A stretch of 64,000 bases of DNA from contig JAIXWG010000052.1 in assembly GCA_027482245.1 (NCBI GenBank), positions 62,001 to 126,000 of the forward strand. Direction: 5' to 3'. The position numbers were made by a program, and so were the translations under genes. This document shows, one piece after another, positions 53,876 to 63,212 of this stretch. Every line of letters begins with the position of its first letter. The first letter of the stretch is position 1. The notes beneath the pieces are model-generated. The model was not told where the DNA came from and searched no databases. It saw only the letters and a list, made by a program, of their open reading frames with translations. The stretch is from Acetobacteraceae bacterium. GTDB lineage: Bacteria > Pseudomonadota > Alphaproteobacteria > Acetobacterales > Acetobacteraceae.

Positions 53876-55429
53876 ATGCCCGACGGCCAGAGTTTCTATA
53901 CGCCCAGCCGCACCCGCCTGCCCCTGATGGGCGATGCGGGCGCGATCCTGCTCATCCTGGTGGCGACCGCGCTGCTGCGGATGACCAGCTTCGTCCCCGC
54001 CGTGGTGGACACGGATGAGGGCCTTTACCTCGTCCAGGCCCGGGAATGGCTGAATGGCGGCTGGCCGCTGGTGGCGGCCTGGGACATGCACCCGATCGGT
54101 GCGCCCGCCCTCTTCGCGCTGGCCTTCCTGGCCTTCGGCGTTTCCGTCGAGGCGGTGCGGCTGCTCGGCATGATCTGCGTCGCCGCCACGGCCTGCGCGC
54201 TGTATGGCGCCGCGCGGGCGGCGGGGGCGCCGCGCCGGATCGGCATGGGCGCGGGCGTGGTCTACGCCGCACTGTCGGTGCTGCTGGGCGGGCTGTGCAG
54301 CAACACGGAAATCCTGATCGCCCCCTTCGTCGCCGGGGCCATGGCGCTCGCCATCCGGGGCGCTGCCCAGGCGGTGGGCCCCACGCCGCGCGCGCCGGGC
54401 TGGGCGCCGCTGGTCGCCATGGGGCTGCTGATCGGCACGGCGCTGGTGGTGAAGCAGGTGGTGGTGCCGGAAGGCTCGCTCGCCTTCCTGATCCTCGTGC
54501 TGCCGGCGCTGCTGCGGGGCGTGCTGCCCTGGCGGCGCGCGGCGCTGATGGCGCTGGCCTATGCGGGCCTCTGCGCCTTCCCCTTCATCCTGGCCGGCTT
54601 CGTCTATTGGACGCAGGGGTGGCTCGACCAGTATCTCGACGGGTCGCTGATGGCGCCCTTCCGCTATTCGCTGGAGCGGATCGAGGGCCCTGAAGCCGCG
54701 CGGCGGATCGGTGCCGCGGCGCTGCAACTGGGCCTCGCCTTCGGGGCGGCGCTGGTCGCGGTCCTGGCCTGGCGCCCGCGCTGGGCGCCGGGGCCGGTCG
54801 TGCTGCTGACGGGGGCCGCGGTGGTGTGGTTCGCCGTCACCTCCGCCGCCATCGCGGGGCCGGGCTTCTTCTTCGCCCACTACTTCCTGCTGTGGCTGCC
54901 GCCGCTGGCGCTGCTGGCCTCCATCGGGGCCTGGTGGATCGCGCGCGGCCTGGCGAGGCCGGAGCGCGCGCGCATCGCCTTCATCGCCGTGGTCGGCGCC
55001 ATCGCCGCGCAGGCCTGGCTGATGGAGGCGACGGGCCGGCTGGAACGCGGCCCTGGGCTGATGCACCCCGACCCCGTCCGCCAGGTCTCGGCCGCGGTGG
55101 CGGAGGCCGCGGGCCCCGGCGGCGATGCCTTCATCGCCAACTACCACCCGAGCGTCTACGTCATCTCCGGCGCGCGGCTGTCCACCCGCTTCCCCTTCCC
55201 GGCGCACCTGACCGGCGTGTTCGAGGATCTGTCGGACACGAACACGGAAGCCGAGCTGGTCCGCGTCCTCGCCTCCCGCCCTCGCGTCATCGTCGTCGAT
55301 CGCGGCTGGATGCACACGATGCGCCCCGCCGCCGCCGCGCAGGTGATGGCGGCGGTGGAGCAGGGCTACGACCTCTTCGCCACGGTCGCGGAGTATCGCG
55401 GGCCGGTCGAGATCTACCGGGCGCGGTAG
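53876..55429 (+). CDS. GT39/ArnT-like integral membrane glycosyltransferase
   Basis: A 517-residue protein with about ten to twelve hydrophobic segments over residues 20-385 and a periplasmic-type C-terminal domain (about 390-517). The first loop carries DTDEGLYLVQAREWLNGG with the acidic pair Asp47-Glu48, the GT-C fold hallmark for use of lipid-linked sugars, and AWDMHPIGAPALF as in the dolichyl-/undecaprenyl-phosphate mannosyl- and arabinosyltransferase group. Acceptor unknown (lipid A, glycan or protein). It stands alone between the receptor gene and the convergent TTT gene. Confidence 0.82.
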   Translation: MPDGQSFYTPSRTRLPLMGDAGAILLILVATALLRMTSFVPAVVDTDEGLYLVQAREWLNGGWPLVAAWDMHPIGAPALFALAFLAFGVSVEAVRLLGMICVAATACALYGAARAAGAPRRIGMGAGVVYAALSVLLGGLCSNTEILIAPFVAGAMALAIRGAAQAVGPTPRAPGWAPLVAMGLLIGTALVVKQVVVPEGSLAFLILVLPALLRGVLPWRRAALMALAYAGLCAFPFILAGFVYWTQGWLDQYLDGSLMAPFRYSLERIEGPEAARRIGAAALQLGLAFGAALVAVLAWRPRWAPGPVVLLTGAAVVWFAVTSAAIAGPGFFFAHYFLLWLPPLALLASIGAWWIARGLARPERARIAFIAVVGAIAAQAWLMEATGRLERGPGLMHPDPVRQVSAAVAEAAGPGGDAFIANYHPSVYVISGARLSTRFPFPAHLTGVFEDLSDTNTEAELVRVLASRPRVIVVDRGWMHTMRPAAAAQVMAAVEQGYDLFATVAEYRGPVEIYRAR

Positions 55430-55444
55430 CGGCCCGCGGCAGGG

Positions 55445-56407
55445 TCAGTCCGGCGTGATGCCGCCGGCCCGCACGATCGCCTCCCAGCGCGGAATCTCCG
55501 CCGCGAGGCTGGCGCGCAGTTCCGCCGGGGTGCCGCCCACGGGCTCGAAGCCGAGTTCCGCCAGGCGCGCCCGGATGGCCGCGCCGGCGATGACGCCGCG
55601 CGCGGCCTCGGCCAGCCGGTCCACGACCGGGGCGGGCAGGCTGGCCGGGCCGACCAGCGCGTTGATCAGCGCGGCATCCACCGCCGGCAGCCCGGCCTCC
55701 GCCATCGACGGCACGGCGGGCAGCAGGGCGGACCGCGCGGCGCCGGTGATGGCGAGTGCGCGCAGCCGCCCGGCGCGGACATGCTCCGCAATGGCAGGCA
55801 CCGTGCCGAAGGCCATCTGCACGCGGCCTGCCAGCAGATCCGTGATCATCGGCCCGCCGCCGCGATAGGGGACGTGAAGGTAGGTGAAGCCCGCGGCCTG
55901 GCGGAACTGCTCGCCGGCCATGTGCACGGCGGTGCCGTTGCCGGCGGAGCCGAAGGAGAGTTGCTCCGGCTTCGCCTTCCCCTCCGCCACCAGCGCCGCG
56001 ACGTCGGCCCAGGGCGCGGCGGCCGGCACGACGAGCGCGAGCGGGGCGCGCACCAGCAGCGACACCGGCGTGAAGTCCCGCAGCGTGTCATAGGGCAGGC
56101 GGGGGCCGAACAGCGCGGGGTTCACGACGAAGGCCGTGTCCACGACGCCCAGCGTGTACCCATCGGCTGCGGCGGTCGCGACGGCCTGGGTGCCGGTGAT
56201 GCTGGCCGCGCCGCCCCGGTTCTCCACCGCGACGGGCTGGCCGAGCGCACTGGACAGGTCCTGCGCCAGCAGCCGCGCCGTGATGTCGCTGGCGCCGCCG
56301 GGCGGATAGGGGACCACGAGGCGGATCGGCCGCGTCGGCCAGGCCTGGGCCAGCGCGAGGGTCGGGGCACAGGCCGCGGCGGCGGCGATCAGGGCGCGGC
56401 GCTTCAT
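55445..56407 (-). CDS. TTT (Bug/TctC) substrate-binding protein linked to a racemase-family enzyme
   Basis: A 320-residue periplasmic receptor with signal peptide (KRRALIAAAAACAPTLALAQ), RPIRLVVPYPPGGASDITAR, HVPYRGGGPMITDLL and LPAVPSMAEAG. Its ATG overlaps the stop of the mandelate-racemase-like gene (ATGA), so the two are one operon, presumably taking up and converting the same acid. Fifth TTT receptor of the window, again with no TctAB genes. Confidence 0.93.
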   Translation of the reverse strand: MKRRALIAAAAACAPTLALAQAWPTRPIRLVVPYPPGGASDITARLLAQDLSSALGQPVAVENRGGAASITGTQAVATAAADGYTLGVVDTAFVVNPALFGPRLPYDTLRDFTPVSLLVRAPLALVVPAAAPWADVAALVAEGKAKPEQLSFGSAGNGTAVHMAGEQFRQAAGFTYLHVPYRGGGPMITDLLAGRVQMAFGTVPAIAEHVRAGRLRALAITGAARSALLPAVPSMAEAGLPAVDAALINALVGPASLPAPVVDRLAEAARGVIAGAAIRARLAELGFEPVGGTPAELRASLAAEIPRWEAIVRAGGITPD

Positions 56408-57549
56408 GGCGTGATCTCCCACTGGTCGGTGACGAAGGGCGCCAGGCGCTCCGGCGACAGTTCGAAGCCGAGGCCCGGGGCATCCGGCACGGGCAGGCAG
56501 CCATCGGCGCCGGGCTCGATCGGGCCGAGCAGCGTCAGCAGCGGGTTCGGCGTGACGTCGACCTCGATGAAGGGATAGGGCGCGGGCCCGCCCCCCCGCC
56601 GCGCGCCGATCAGCGCGCCCATCTGCAGCGCGGCATGGGCGTTCACCAGGCTGCCGAAGACGTGGGGCATCACCGGCACGTCGAAGGCATCGGCCAGCGC
56701 CGCGATGCGGCGGAAGCCGGTGAAGCCACCGCAGACCGCCATGTCCGGCTGCAGGACGGAGAAGGTGCGCGCCACCAGGAAGTCCCGGAACCCGGCGAGA
56801 CTCCCCAGTGCCTCCCCGCCCGCGATGGCGCAGGGGGCGGCGGCGGCGACCGCCTGGTAGCCGCCGACATCCTCGGGCTGGAGGGGCTCCTCCACCCAGA
56901 GCAGGTCGGCTTCCTCCATGTGGCGGAGGCTCGCGAGCGCGGCGCCGACGGTGTAGCCCTGGTTGATATCGACCATCAGCGCCGTGTCGGGGCCGACCTG
57001 CCGGCGCATGGCGCGCATCACGGCGCCATCCGCGCGGGGCGCCACGCCGACGCGGGGCTTGATGGCGCGGAAGCCGCGGGCGAGCAGCGCATCCACCTGC
57101 GCGGGATAGGCGCCATAGGGGTCCGGGCCCTCCGCGATGAAGGGCCCGCTGGCATAGGCCAGCATCCGGTCGCGCAGCGCGCCACCCAGCATCCGCGCCA
57201 CGCTGATGCCCCGCGCGCGCGCGGCCAAATCATGCAGCGCCATGTCGATGGCGGAGATCGCCATCATGCCCGCGCCGCGCCGGTCATAGCCAAGCGTGCC
57301 GAGCATGGCGTTGTAGATCCGGCCCATCGCCTCCGCCTTCTGGCCGAGCACCAGGGGCGCCATGCGCGTGCGGATCAGGGCGGCGGCGGCGGCGGGGGCG
57401 TTGAAGGCTTCCCCCCAGCCGGTGGTGCCGTCCTCCCCCGTCAGCTGGACCAGCAGCACCTCCCGCCGCCGGATGAAGGTGGCGGCGTTGCCGAGGGCGG
57501 GGCTGGGCGCGAAGCCCACGAGGAATCCCCGGATGCCGATGACCTTCAC
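56404..57549 (-). CDS. Mandelate racemase/muconate-lactonizing (enolase superfamily) enzyme
   Basis: A 381-residue enolase-superfamily enzyme. The N-terminal capping domain is followed by the barrel with metal ligands in LMVDINQGY (Asp), WVEEPLQPED (Glu) and AGGEALG (Glu), and a histidine in MPHVFGS. The lysine motif before the first ligand reads AIKPRVG, so the usual K-x-K is K-x-R, which limits what chemistry can be assumed. Family members dehydrate or racemise sugar acids and similar hydroxy acids. Operon with the TTT receptor; a LysR gene is divergent. Confidence 0.9.
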   Translation of the reverse strand: MKVIGIRGFLVGFAPSPALGNAATFIRRREVLLVQLTGEDGTTGWGEAFNAPAAAAALIRTRMAPLVLGQKAEAMGRIYNAMLGTLGYDRRGAGMMAISAIDMALHDLAARARGISVARMLGGALRDRMLAYASGPFIAEGPDPYGAYPAQVDALLARGFRAIKPRVGVAPRADGAVMRAMRRQVGPDTALMVDINQGYTVGAALASLRHMEEADLLWVEEPLQPEDVGGYQAVAAAAPCAIAGGEALGSLAGFRDFLVARTFSVLQPDMAVCGGFTGFRRIAALADAFDVPVMPHVFGSLVNAHAALQMGALIGARRGGGPAPYPFIEVDVTPNPLLTLLGPIEPGADGCLPVPDAPGLGFELSPERLAPFVTDQWEITP

Positions 57550-57633
57550 GCTTCCTCCGTCCGTCGTTGAGGCGGACCGTGCGAAGCGCGGGCCATTCTG
57601 TCAAATAGCCGGGAAGGCCGGGATCATGGGTGG

Positions 57634-58500
57634 ATGGTTATGGCGCTGAACCTGCGGGAGCTCGAGGTCTTCCGCGCGGTGATGGAGGCGGGTGGCGTCA
57701 CCGGGGCCGCGCTCCAGCTCGGCATGTCCCAGCCCGCCGCCAGCAAGATGCTGCGTCAGGCGGAGGCGCGGCTCGGCTTCGCGCTCTTTGCCCGGGCCCG
57801 CAACCGGCTGGTGCCGACGGCGGAGGCGCATGCGCTGCTGCCCGAATTGATGGGCGCCTTCGCCGCGATCGGCGGCGTGGAGCGTCTGGCCGCGGCGCTG
57901 CGTGCGGGGCGCAGCGGGCGCTTCACCGTCGCCGCCGTGCCGGTGCTGGCGACGGCCCTGCTGCCGCGCGCCATCCAGGCCTTCCGCGCCGACCGGCCCG
58001 ACGTGATGCTGCGCCTGCGCGCGACGACGGCGCTGGAGGCGGTGAACCAGGTGGCGGACCACCGCGCGGACCTCGCCGTCATCCTCGGCGGTACCGGCGA
58101 TGCGCGGGTGGAGGCGACGCTGCTCTGCTCCTCGGAGATCGGCTGCGCCCTGCCGCCGCGCCATCCGCTGGCCGCGAAGCGCAGCCTGACGCTGGCGGCG
58201 CTGGAGGGGGAGGCGCTGATCTCGCTCAGCCCGCAGCAGCCTGTCGGCGCGGCGCTCGGCGACGCCCGCATCGCGATCGAGGTGAGCCAGTCCAGCATCG
58301 CCTGCGCGCTGGTGCGGGCGGGGGCGGGGATCGCGCTGCTGGATGGCTATGGGCTGGCCGAGGCGCGGGCGCAGGGCCTGGCGACACGTCCCATCTCGCC
58401 GCGGCTGGAACTGGCGGTGACGATGGTGACGTCCCGCAGCCGGGCGCCATCCCTGCTGGCGGAGGCCTTCCGGGAATGCCTGGTGGCGGCGGCGGCCTGA
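57634..58500 (+). CDS. LysR-family transcriptional regulator
   Basis: A 288-residue LTTR with an N-terminal winged helix (about 5-65: LRELEVFRAVMEAGGVTGAALQLGMSQPAASKMLRQAEARLG) and a two-lobe effector domain (about 90-285). It is divergent from the racemase-like/TTT operon across an 84-bp gap, the classic LysR arrangement, so it likely controls that operon in response to its substrate. I could not fix a clear T-N11-A site there. ATGs at 57634 and 57640 are both usable. Confidence 0.92.
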   Translation: MVMALNLRELEVFRAVMEAGGVTGAALQLGMSQPAASKMLRQAEARLGFALFARARNRLVPTAEAHALLPELMGAFAAIGGVERLAAALRAGRSGRFTVAAVPVLATALLPRAIQAFRADRPDVMLRLRATTALEAVNQVADHRADLAVILGGTGDARVEATLLCSSEIGCALPPRHPLAAKRSLTLAALEGEALISLSPQQPVGAALGDARIAIEVSQSSIACALVRAGAGIALLDGYGLAEARAQGLATRPISPRLELAVTMVTSRSRAPSLLAEAFRECLVAAAA

Positions 58501-58504
58501 GCGG

Positions 58505-59302
58505 CTATGGCGCCGGGAACAGCGAATCCGTGCGGCCCATCAGGCGATAGGCGACCAGCCCGACATACTCCCGCAGCGCCCATTCCGCCTGGTTCAGCCG
58601 CGTCGGGAAGGGGCCGAAATAGTCGAGCCCGTAGCCCCCCATCGTCGTGTAGTTCACCGGCCAGGGCGTGATGGTCCAGCCGGCCTGGCGGAAGACGCCC
58701 ATGGAGCGCGGCATGTGGCTGGCGGAGGTCACCAGCAGCCAGGTCTCGCCGGGCTTCGGCTGCGCGACGCGGAAGGACAGCACCGCATTCTCATGCGTGT
58801 TGCGGCTCTCGCTCTCGAACACCAGGCGATCGGCGGGCACGCCGAGATCGGTGAAGAGCATCCGCGCGGTATCGGCCTCCGTCGGGCCGCCGGGGACGAT
58901 GGCGGCGGACCCGCCGGTGAAGAGAAGGCGCGCGCCGGGGTGGCGGCGGGCGAGGGCCACGGCCTCCGTCATCCGCTCCGCCGCGCCGTTCAGCGCGGGG
59001 ATGCCGTGGCGCTCCGTCATCTCCTGGTCCACCGCGCCGCCGAGCACGACGATGCCGGTGACGGGGCCGGGGAGCGTGGCAGGGCGCGTGAAGCGGGTCT
59101 CCAGCGGCACGGTCAGCCACGCCGCGATGGGTGTGGCGAAGACCAGTGCGTACCAGCCGAGGCCCAGCAGCAGCGGCCAGCGCCCGAAGCGCCGCCCGCG
59201 CCAGACCAGCGCCAGGCCGATCAGCGCCAGCAGCAGCGCCGCCGTGTTCGGCGCCAGCACCATCCAGAGCGCCTTGGAGGCGATGAAGGTGACGGTTTCC
59301 AC
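58505..59302 (-). CDS. YdcF/SanA/ElyC-like DUF218 membrane protein
   Basis: A 265-residue protein with two N-terminal transmembrane helices (about 8-30 and 36-60) and a DUF218 domain (about 80-240) with GIVVLGGAV, LLFTGGSAA, the acidic ESESRNTHENA and LVTSASHMPRSMGVFRQAG. ElyC-type proteins affect envelope polysaccharide and peptidoglycan precursor balance. I chose the GTG at 59302, 4 bases behind the upstream gene's stop, because the upstream open part is out of character; the ribosome site is weak. It ends the leftward polysaccharide gene cluster and converges on the LysR gene. Confidence 0.82.
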   Translation of the reverse strand: METVTFIASKALWMVLAPNTAALLLALIGLALVWRGRRFGRWPLLLGLGWYALVFATPIAAWLTVPLETRFTRPATLPGPVTGIVVLGGAVDQEMTERHGIPALNGAAERMTEAVALARRHPGARLLFTGGSAAIVPGGPTEADTARMLFTDLGVPADRLVFESESRNTHENAVLSFRVAQPKPGETWLLVTSASHMPRSMGVFRQAGWTITPWPVNYTTMGGYGLDYFGPFPTRLNQAEWALREYVGLVAYRLMGRTDSLFPAP

Positions 59303-59306
59303 GTCG

Positions 59307-60179
59307 CTACAGATCCATGATCCGCATCGGATGCGCGCGGCCCCGCAGCAGGTCCCACAGCGCGACAAGGTTGCCCTTGAGCCGCCCGAAGCGGTCCACA
59401 TGCGGCTCCGGCGCGAAGGACCGCAGCGCGTTCATGGCGATGTGGCGCGCGGCGGAGGGCAGCGCGTGGCTCCAGGGGAAGGTGCCCTTGCGGGCGAGGT
59501 AGATGGGGTTCGCGACCTGGCTGTAGCCGAGCCGATTCCCCGCGACTCGCCCCGACTTGCTGCCAAGATGCACGCCCCGCGCGCCGGCCAGCCGCAGGAT
59601 CGACCCGTGCCGGCCCAGCGCGCGCGTGACGTCGATATCCTCGTACCAGGCATAGAGCGGAAGCTGTTCATCGACGCGGATGCCGTGGGCGCGCAGCGGT
59701 GCCAGGCGAAAAGCCATGTTGCAGCCATAGCCGTTGAAGTGCGGCGCGACCGCCAGCGCATCGCCCTCATACCGGTCATCGGCCAGGATGGCGCGGCCTT
59801 CCGGCACCTCGATCCCCGGGCCCTTGGCGCCATCGGCGATGACGGTGCCGGTGGTGACGACGCAGTCGGGATGCAGGTCCAGCACGCGCTCCGTCACCGC
59901 GAGGTAATCGGGGGCTGGCAGGAAATCGTCGTCCAGGAACAGCACCGCGTCGCAATCGGCGGCGGCATCGAGGATGGCGTTGCGCTGGCGCGGCAGGCCG
60001 GCGGGGGATTGCAGGAACTCCACCACGGGAAAACGCTCGGCCAGGCCTGTCACATCGTCGGCCGTGACGTGGCAGATGATGATGCGGTCGGGCGCGCGGG
60101 ATTGCAGGCGGAGTTCCTTCAGGACCTCGCCCAGGATCGCGGCGCGGCCGCGGGTCGCGATGCCGATGGCGATTTTCAT
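59307..60179 (-). CDS. GT2-family glycosyltransferase
   Basis: A 290-residue GT-A glycosyltransferase. The nucleotide-sugar site starts at KIAIGIATRGRAAIL; the metal-binding triad is in AVLFLDDDFLPAPDYL; YAWYEDIDVTRALGRHG carries the ED motif of the acceptor side. The ATG at 60179 shares one base with the stop of the next gene upstream (TGATG). Part of the leftward exopolysaccharide/LPS-type cluster. Donor and acceptor sugars are unknown. Confidence 0.88.
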   Translation of the reverse strand: MKIAIGIATRGRAAILGEVLKELRLQSRAPDRIIICHVTADDVTGLAERFPVVEFLQSPAGLPRQRNAILDAAADCDAVLFLDDDFLPAPDYLAVTERVLDLHPDCVVTTGTVIADGAKGPGIEVPEGRAILADDRYEGDALAVAPHFNGYGCNMAFRLAPLRAHGIRVDEQLPLYAWYEDIDVTRALGRHGSILRLAGARGVHLGSKSGRVAGNRLGYSQVANPIYLARKGTFPWSHALPSAARHIAMNALRSFAPEPHVDRFGRLKGNLVALWDLLRGRAHPMRIMDL

Positions 60180-61057
60180 CAGTGCTGCCCCTCGATGGGC
60201 GCGCGCTTCAACCCGTCCTTCGCGTCCCCGCGCAGGAACCCGGCGGCACGGCCCGCGAAGGTCATGGCGTAGTAGGCCGCATCGCGCGGGCGCCCCTTGA
60301 GGAGGGAGACCACGACGCCGCCGATCGGCCGGATGGCGAAGGGCAGCCAAACGCCCGGCGCCACGCCGTGCCGCCGCAGCGCGAAGCCGAGGCCGCGGCC
60401 ATAAAGCCGCGCCCGCGCCGTCGCGACATCCGACAGGCGCTTGTCGGGGTGGATCACGCGAAGCGCCGGCTCGTAGCGCGCTTCATGGCCGGCATGGACG
60501 GCACGCAGCACCAGGTCATTGCCCTCCGCCGATCCGATCGGCGTGCCCGGCCCCATGCCCTCATCGAACCCGCCCAGCGCCAGCGCGACGGGGCGGCGGA
60601 GCCAGAGGTTGAACTCGATCACGCTGGTCCAGACATTGGTCGCGTCGATGCGGCCACCGGCTTCGCGCCAGCGGCCGGAGCCGAGGCCGCCTTCCGGGCT
60701 GGCGGCGGGGCCGGTCAGGACCATCAAGGCGGGGTCTGCCGCGAAGGCCTTGTCCACCATCGCCAGCGTGCCAGGCTGGAAGAGGCAGTCGTCATCGGGG
60801 AAGGCGACGATCTCGCCATTTGCCTCGCGCAGGCCGAGGTTGCGGGCGTGGTTGGCATTGGCGATGGCGGAGCGGCTATGCGTCAGCTTCAGCCGTGCCG
60901 CATAGGGCGCCAGCACCGCCGCCAGCCGGTCATCCCCGTTCTGGTCCACAATGATGCATTCGGCGTCCTCGCGCCCCTGCGCCAGCAGGCTGTCGAGGAA
61001 TTCCGCGATTTCCGTCGTTCGGCCGCGCGTCGCCATGACCAGGCTGAAGCGGATCAT
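60179..61057 (-). CDS. GT2-family glycosyltransferase
   Basis: A 292-residue GT-A enzyme beginning RFSLVMATRGRTTEIAEFLDSL, with an ECIIVDQNGDD strand and the metal motif EIVAFPDDDCLFQPGTL. A C-terminal basic region (about 225-292) may touch the membrane. Paralogous in plan to the next gene. Its start overlaps the GT4 gene upstream by 4 bases and its stop overlaps the following GT2 start by one base. Confidence 0.9.
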   Translation of the reverse strand: MIRFSLVMATRGRTTEIAEFLDSLLAQGREDAECIIVDQNGDDRLAAVLAPYAARLKLTHSRSAIANANHARNLGLREANGEIVAFPDDDCLFQPGTLAMVDKAFAADPALMVLTGPAASPEGGLGSGRWREAGGRIDATNVWTSVIEFNLWLRRPVALALGGFDEGMGPGTPIGSAEGNDLVLRAVHAGHEARYEPALRVIHPDKRLSDVATARARLYGRGLGFALRRHGVAPGVWLPFAIRPIGGVVVSLLKGRPRDAAYYAMTFAGRAAGFLRGDAKDGLKRAPIEGQH

Positions 61058-62160
61058 CGGGCGGCGAGCCCCTGCGCCACCAGCGCCTGGATGCGGTCGC
61101 GGAAGATGGCGCGGGTGAAGCGCTCCGCATTGGCGCGGCAGGCCTCCGGCGCGATGGGCAGCGCCTCGAACCGCGCGACGGCGCCGCGGATGCTGGCCGC
61201 GCTCTGCTCGGGGAACAGGACGCCGGTGCTGTCGGGGGCCACGATGTCGCTGGCGCCGCCGCGGCCATAGACGATCAGCGGCGTGCCGCAGGCCTGCGCC
61301 TCCACCATCGCGATGCCGAAATCCTCCTCCGCCGCGAAGACGAAGGCGCGGGCACCCTGGAGCAGCCGCACCAGGTCGGGCTGCGGCACGCGCCCGAGGA
61401 TCTCGATGTTCTGCGCGCCGCCCGCGGCTTCGCGAACGCGCGCCATCTCCGGGCCATCGCCAGCGATGACCAGCCGCTTGTCGGGCATCGCGCGAAAAGC
61501 CTCGGCGACGAGGTCGATGCGCTTGTAGGGCACCATGCGGGAGGCGACGAAATAGTAGTCCTGCTTGGTGGCGACGAAGGGAAATCCATCGATGTCCACG
61601 GGCGGGTGGATCACCGTGCTCTCCCGCCGCCAGGTCTTGCGGATGCGCTCCGCGATCCAGGCGCTGTTGGCGGCGATCAGGTCGGGGCGCGCGGCGGAGG
61701 CATGGTCCCAGCCGCGCAGCTTGTGCAGCAGCCAGCGCGTCAGCACGCCCTTCGGCCCCGTCTCCATCCGCGCCTGGCGGAGGTACTGGTGCTGCAGGTC
61801 CCAGGCATAGCGCATGGGGCTGTGGACGTAGGAGACGTGAAGCGTCGCCGGCCCCGTCAGCACGCCCTTCGCCACCGCATGCGACGACGACAGGACCAGG
61901 TCATAGGCCGACAGGTCGAACTGCTCCACCGCGATCGGCATCAGGCCGAGGTAGTAGCGGAACCAGGACCGCGCGCGCGGCAGGCGCTGGATGAAGCTGG
62001 TGGTCGGCACCTTGCCTCGCAGGAAGTGGCGGTCCTTCTCGGCCAGGAAATCGCAGACGACGAAGAGGTCCGCGTCCTGCCAGACCTCCAGCAATTGCTC
62101 CAGCACGCGCTCGGACCCCGCATAGGTCTCGAGCCACTCATGGACGATCGCGACCCTCAT
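61054..62160 (-). CDS. GT4-family glycosyltransferase
   Basis: A 368-residue GT-B enzyme. The N-terminal half opens RVAIVHEWLETYAGSERVLEQLLEV, typical of mannosyltransferase-like GT4 enzymes. The C-terminal half has the donor-site motifs YYFVASRMVPYKRIDLVAEAF, LVIAGDGPE and the EDFGIAMVEAQACGTPLIVYGRGG block. Four-base overlaps join it to genes on both sides, so the cluster is one operon. Confidence 0.92.
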   Translation of the reverse strand: MRVAIVHEWLETYAGSERVLEQLLEVWQDADLFVVCDFLAEKDRHFLRGKVPTTSFIQRLPRARSWFRYYLGLMPIAVEQFDLSAYDLVLSSSHAVAKGVLTGPATLHVSYVHSPMRYAWDLQHQYLRQARMETGPKGVLTRWLLHKLRGWDHASAARPDLIAANSAWIAERIRKTWRRESTVIHPPVDIDGFPFVATKQDYYFVASRMVPYKRIDLVAEAFRAMPDKRLVIAGDGPEMARVREAAGGAQNIEILGRVPQPDLVRLLQGARAFVFAAEEDFGIAMVEAQACGTPLIVYGRGGASDIVAPDSTGVLFPEQSAASIRGAVARFEALPIAPEACRANAERFTRAIFRDRIQALVAQGLAAR

Positions 62161-63212
62161 CGGGGCTCCACCAGGTCAAGCAGGCGCCGCGCGGCAGCGG
62201 GCCAGGAGAAGGTCTCGGCCCGGGCGCGGCCGGCGGCGCGGAGATGGTCGGACAGTCCGGGCTCGTCCAGCAGCCGGGCCAGCGCCGCGGCGGGGGTGCG
62301 CGCGCCCTCCGCATCGAACCACAGCGCGGCATCGCCACAGACCTCCGGCACCGCGCCGGCCGACGCCGCGAGCACGGGGCAGTGGCACCACATCGCCTCC
62401 AGCGGCGGCAGGCCGAAACCCTCGTAGCGAGAGGGGAAGATCAGGCAGAGCGCGTTCTCATACAGCGCGCGCAGCTCCGCATCCGTCACGCGGCCGAGCG
62501 CCCTGGCGGCATCGACGTCGCCGGCATTGCGGAAGACGCTGGCATCCGCCGCGCCGGCGACCGCCAGCACCAGGCCCCGCCGCGCCAGCAGCGCCACCGC
62601 GTCGCGCAGCGCGTCGAGGTTCTTGTGCGCGGCGCGGGTGCCGACGGCCAGCGCATAGCCGCGCGGCGCCAGCCCGTGCCTCGCCAGCACCGACCCATCG
62701 GCAGGGTCGCGCAGCGCATGCTCGCCACCTTCCGCCACCACGCCGATCCGCGCGGGATCAATGCCGAGGCGGCGGGAGAGCCGCGTGCGGGAGAAGTCGG
62801 ACACGGTGATGATCCGCGTGCCGAGCCGCGGCAGCGCCAGGTGCAGCGTGCGGTACCAGCTGCGGAAGGCGAAGGAGTAGGATTCCGGCGTGTCGAAGGC
62901 CCCGGCATCGTGGATCACCACGGCCTGGCGCCGCCGCAGCAGCGGCGCGGTATTGCCGAGGTTGAGCAGCATGTCCCGCCCCGCGGCGCGCGGCAGCTCC
63001 AGCTGCTCCCACGCCTGGCCGGACAGGCGGCCCACGATCTCCACCTTCAGGCCCGCGAACGCCGCGGGCGCGCCCTTCGGCGCCAGCAGGCGCAGCGGCG
63101 GCGCCTGCCCGGCGGCGGACAGCGCGGCCATGGCGGTGGTGACTTCGCGCGCGAAGCGCTGCACGCCCGACATGGCCTGCGTCAGGAAGCGGGCGTTGAT
63201 GGCGATGGTCAT
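62157..63212 (-). CDS. GT4-family glycosyltransferase
   Basis: A 351-residue GT-B enzyme starting TIAINARFLTQAMSGVQRFAREV, as in WbaZ/mannosyltransferase-like proteins. Donor-site elements are YALAVGTRAAHKNLDALRDAV, LVLAVAGAAD and FPSRYEGFGLPPLEAMWCHCPVLA. The frame is open to 63902 through the flippase gene, but the ATG at 63212, overlapping the flippase stop by 4 bases, gives the correct family start. Confidence 0.92.
   Translation of the reverse strand: MTIAINARFLTQAMSGVQRFAREVTTAMAALSAAGQAPPLRLLAPKGAPAAFAGLKVEIVGRLSGQAWEQLELPRAAGRDMLLNLGNTAPLLRRRQAVVIHDAGAFDTPESYSFAFRSWYRTLHLALPRLGTRIITVSDFSRTRLSRRLGIDPARIGVVAEGGEHALRDPADGSVLARHGLAPRGYALAVGTRAAHKNLDALRDAVALLARRGLVLAVAGAADASVFRNAGDVDAARALGRVTDAELRALYENALCLIFPSRYEGFGLPPLEAMWCHCPVLAASAGAVPEVCGDAALWFDAEGARTPAAALARLLDEPGLSDHLRAAGRARAETFSWPAAARRLLDLVEPR

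Noticed and set aside
53572..54018. Overlapping plus and minus frames in the 53.6-53.9 kb gap as a small gene
   Set aside because: Composition is Arg/Ala/Gly-rich on both strands, there is no ribosome site, and the frames cross strong palindromes.
57638..57650. Possible MarR operator half-site at the LysR start (TTATGGCG)
   Set aside because: The second half CATAA is absent, and the string is part of the start-codon region.
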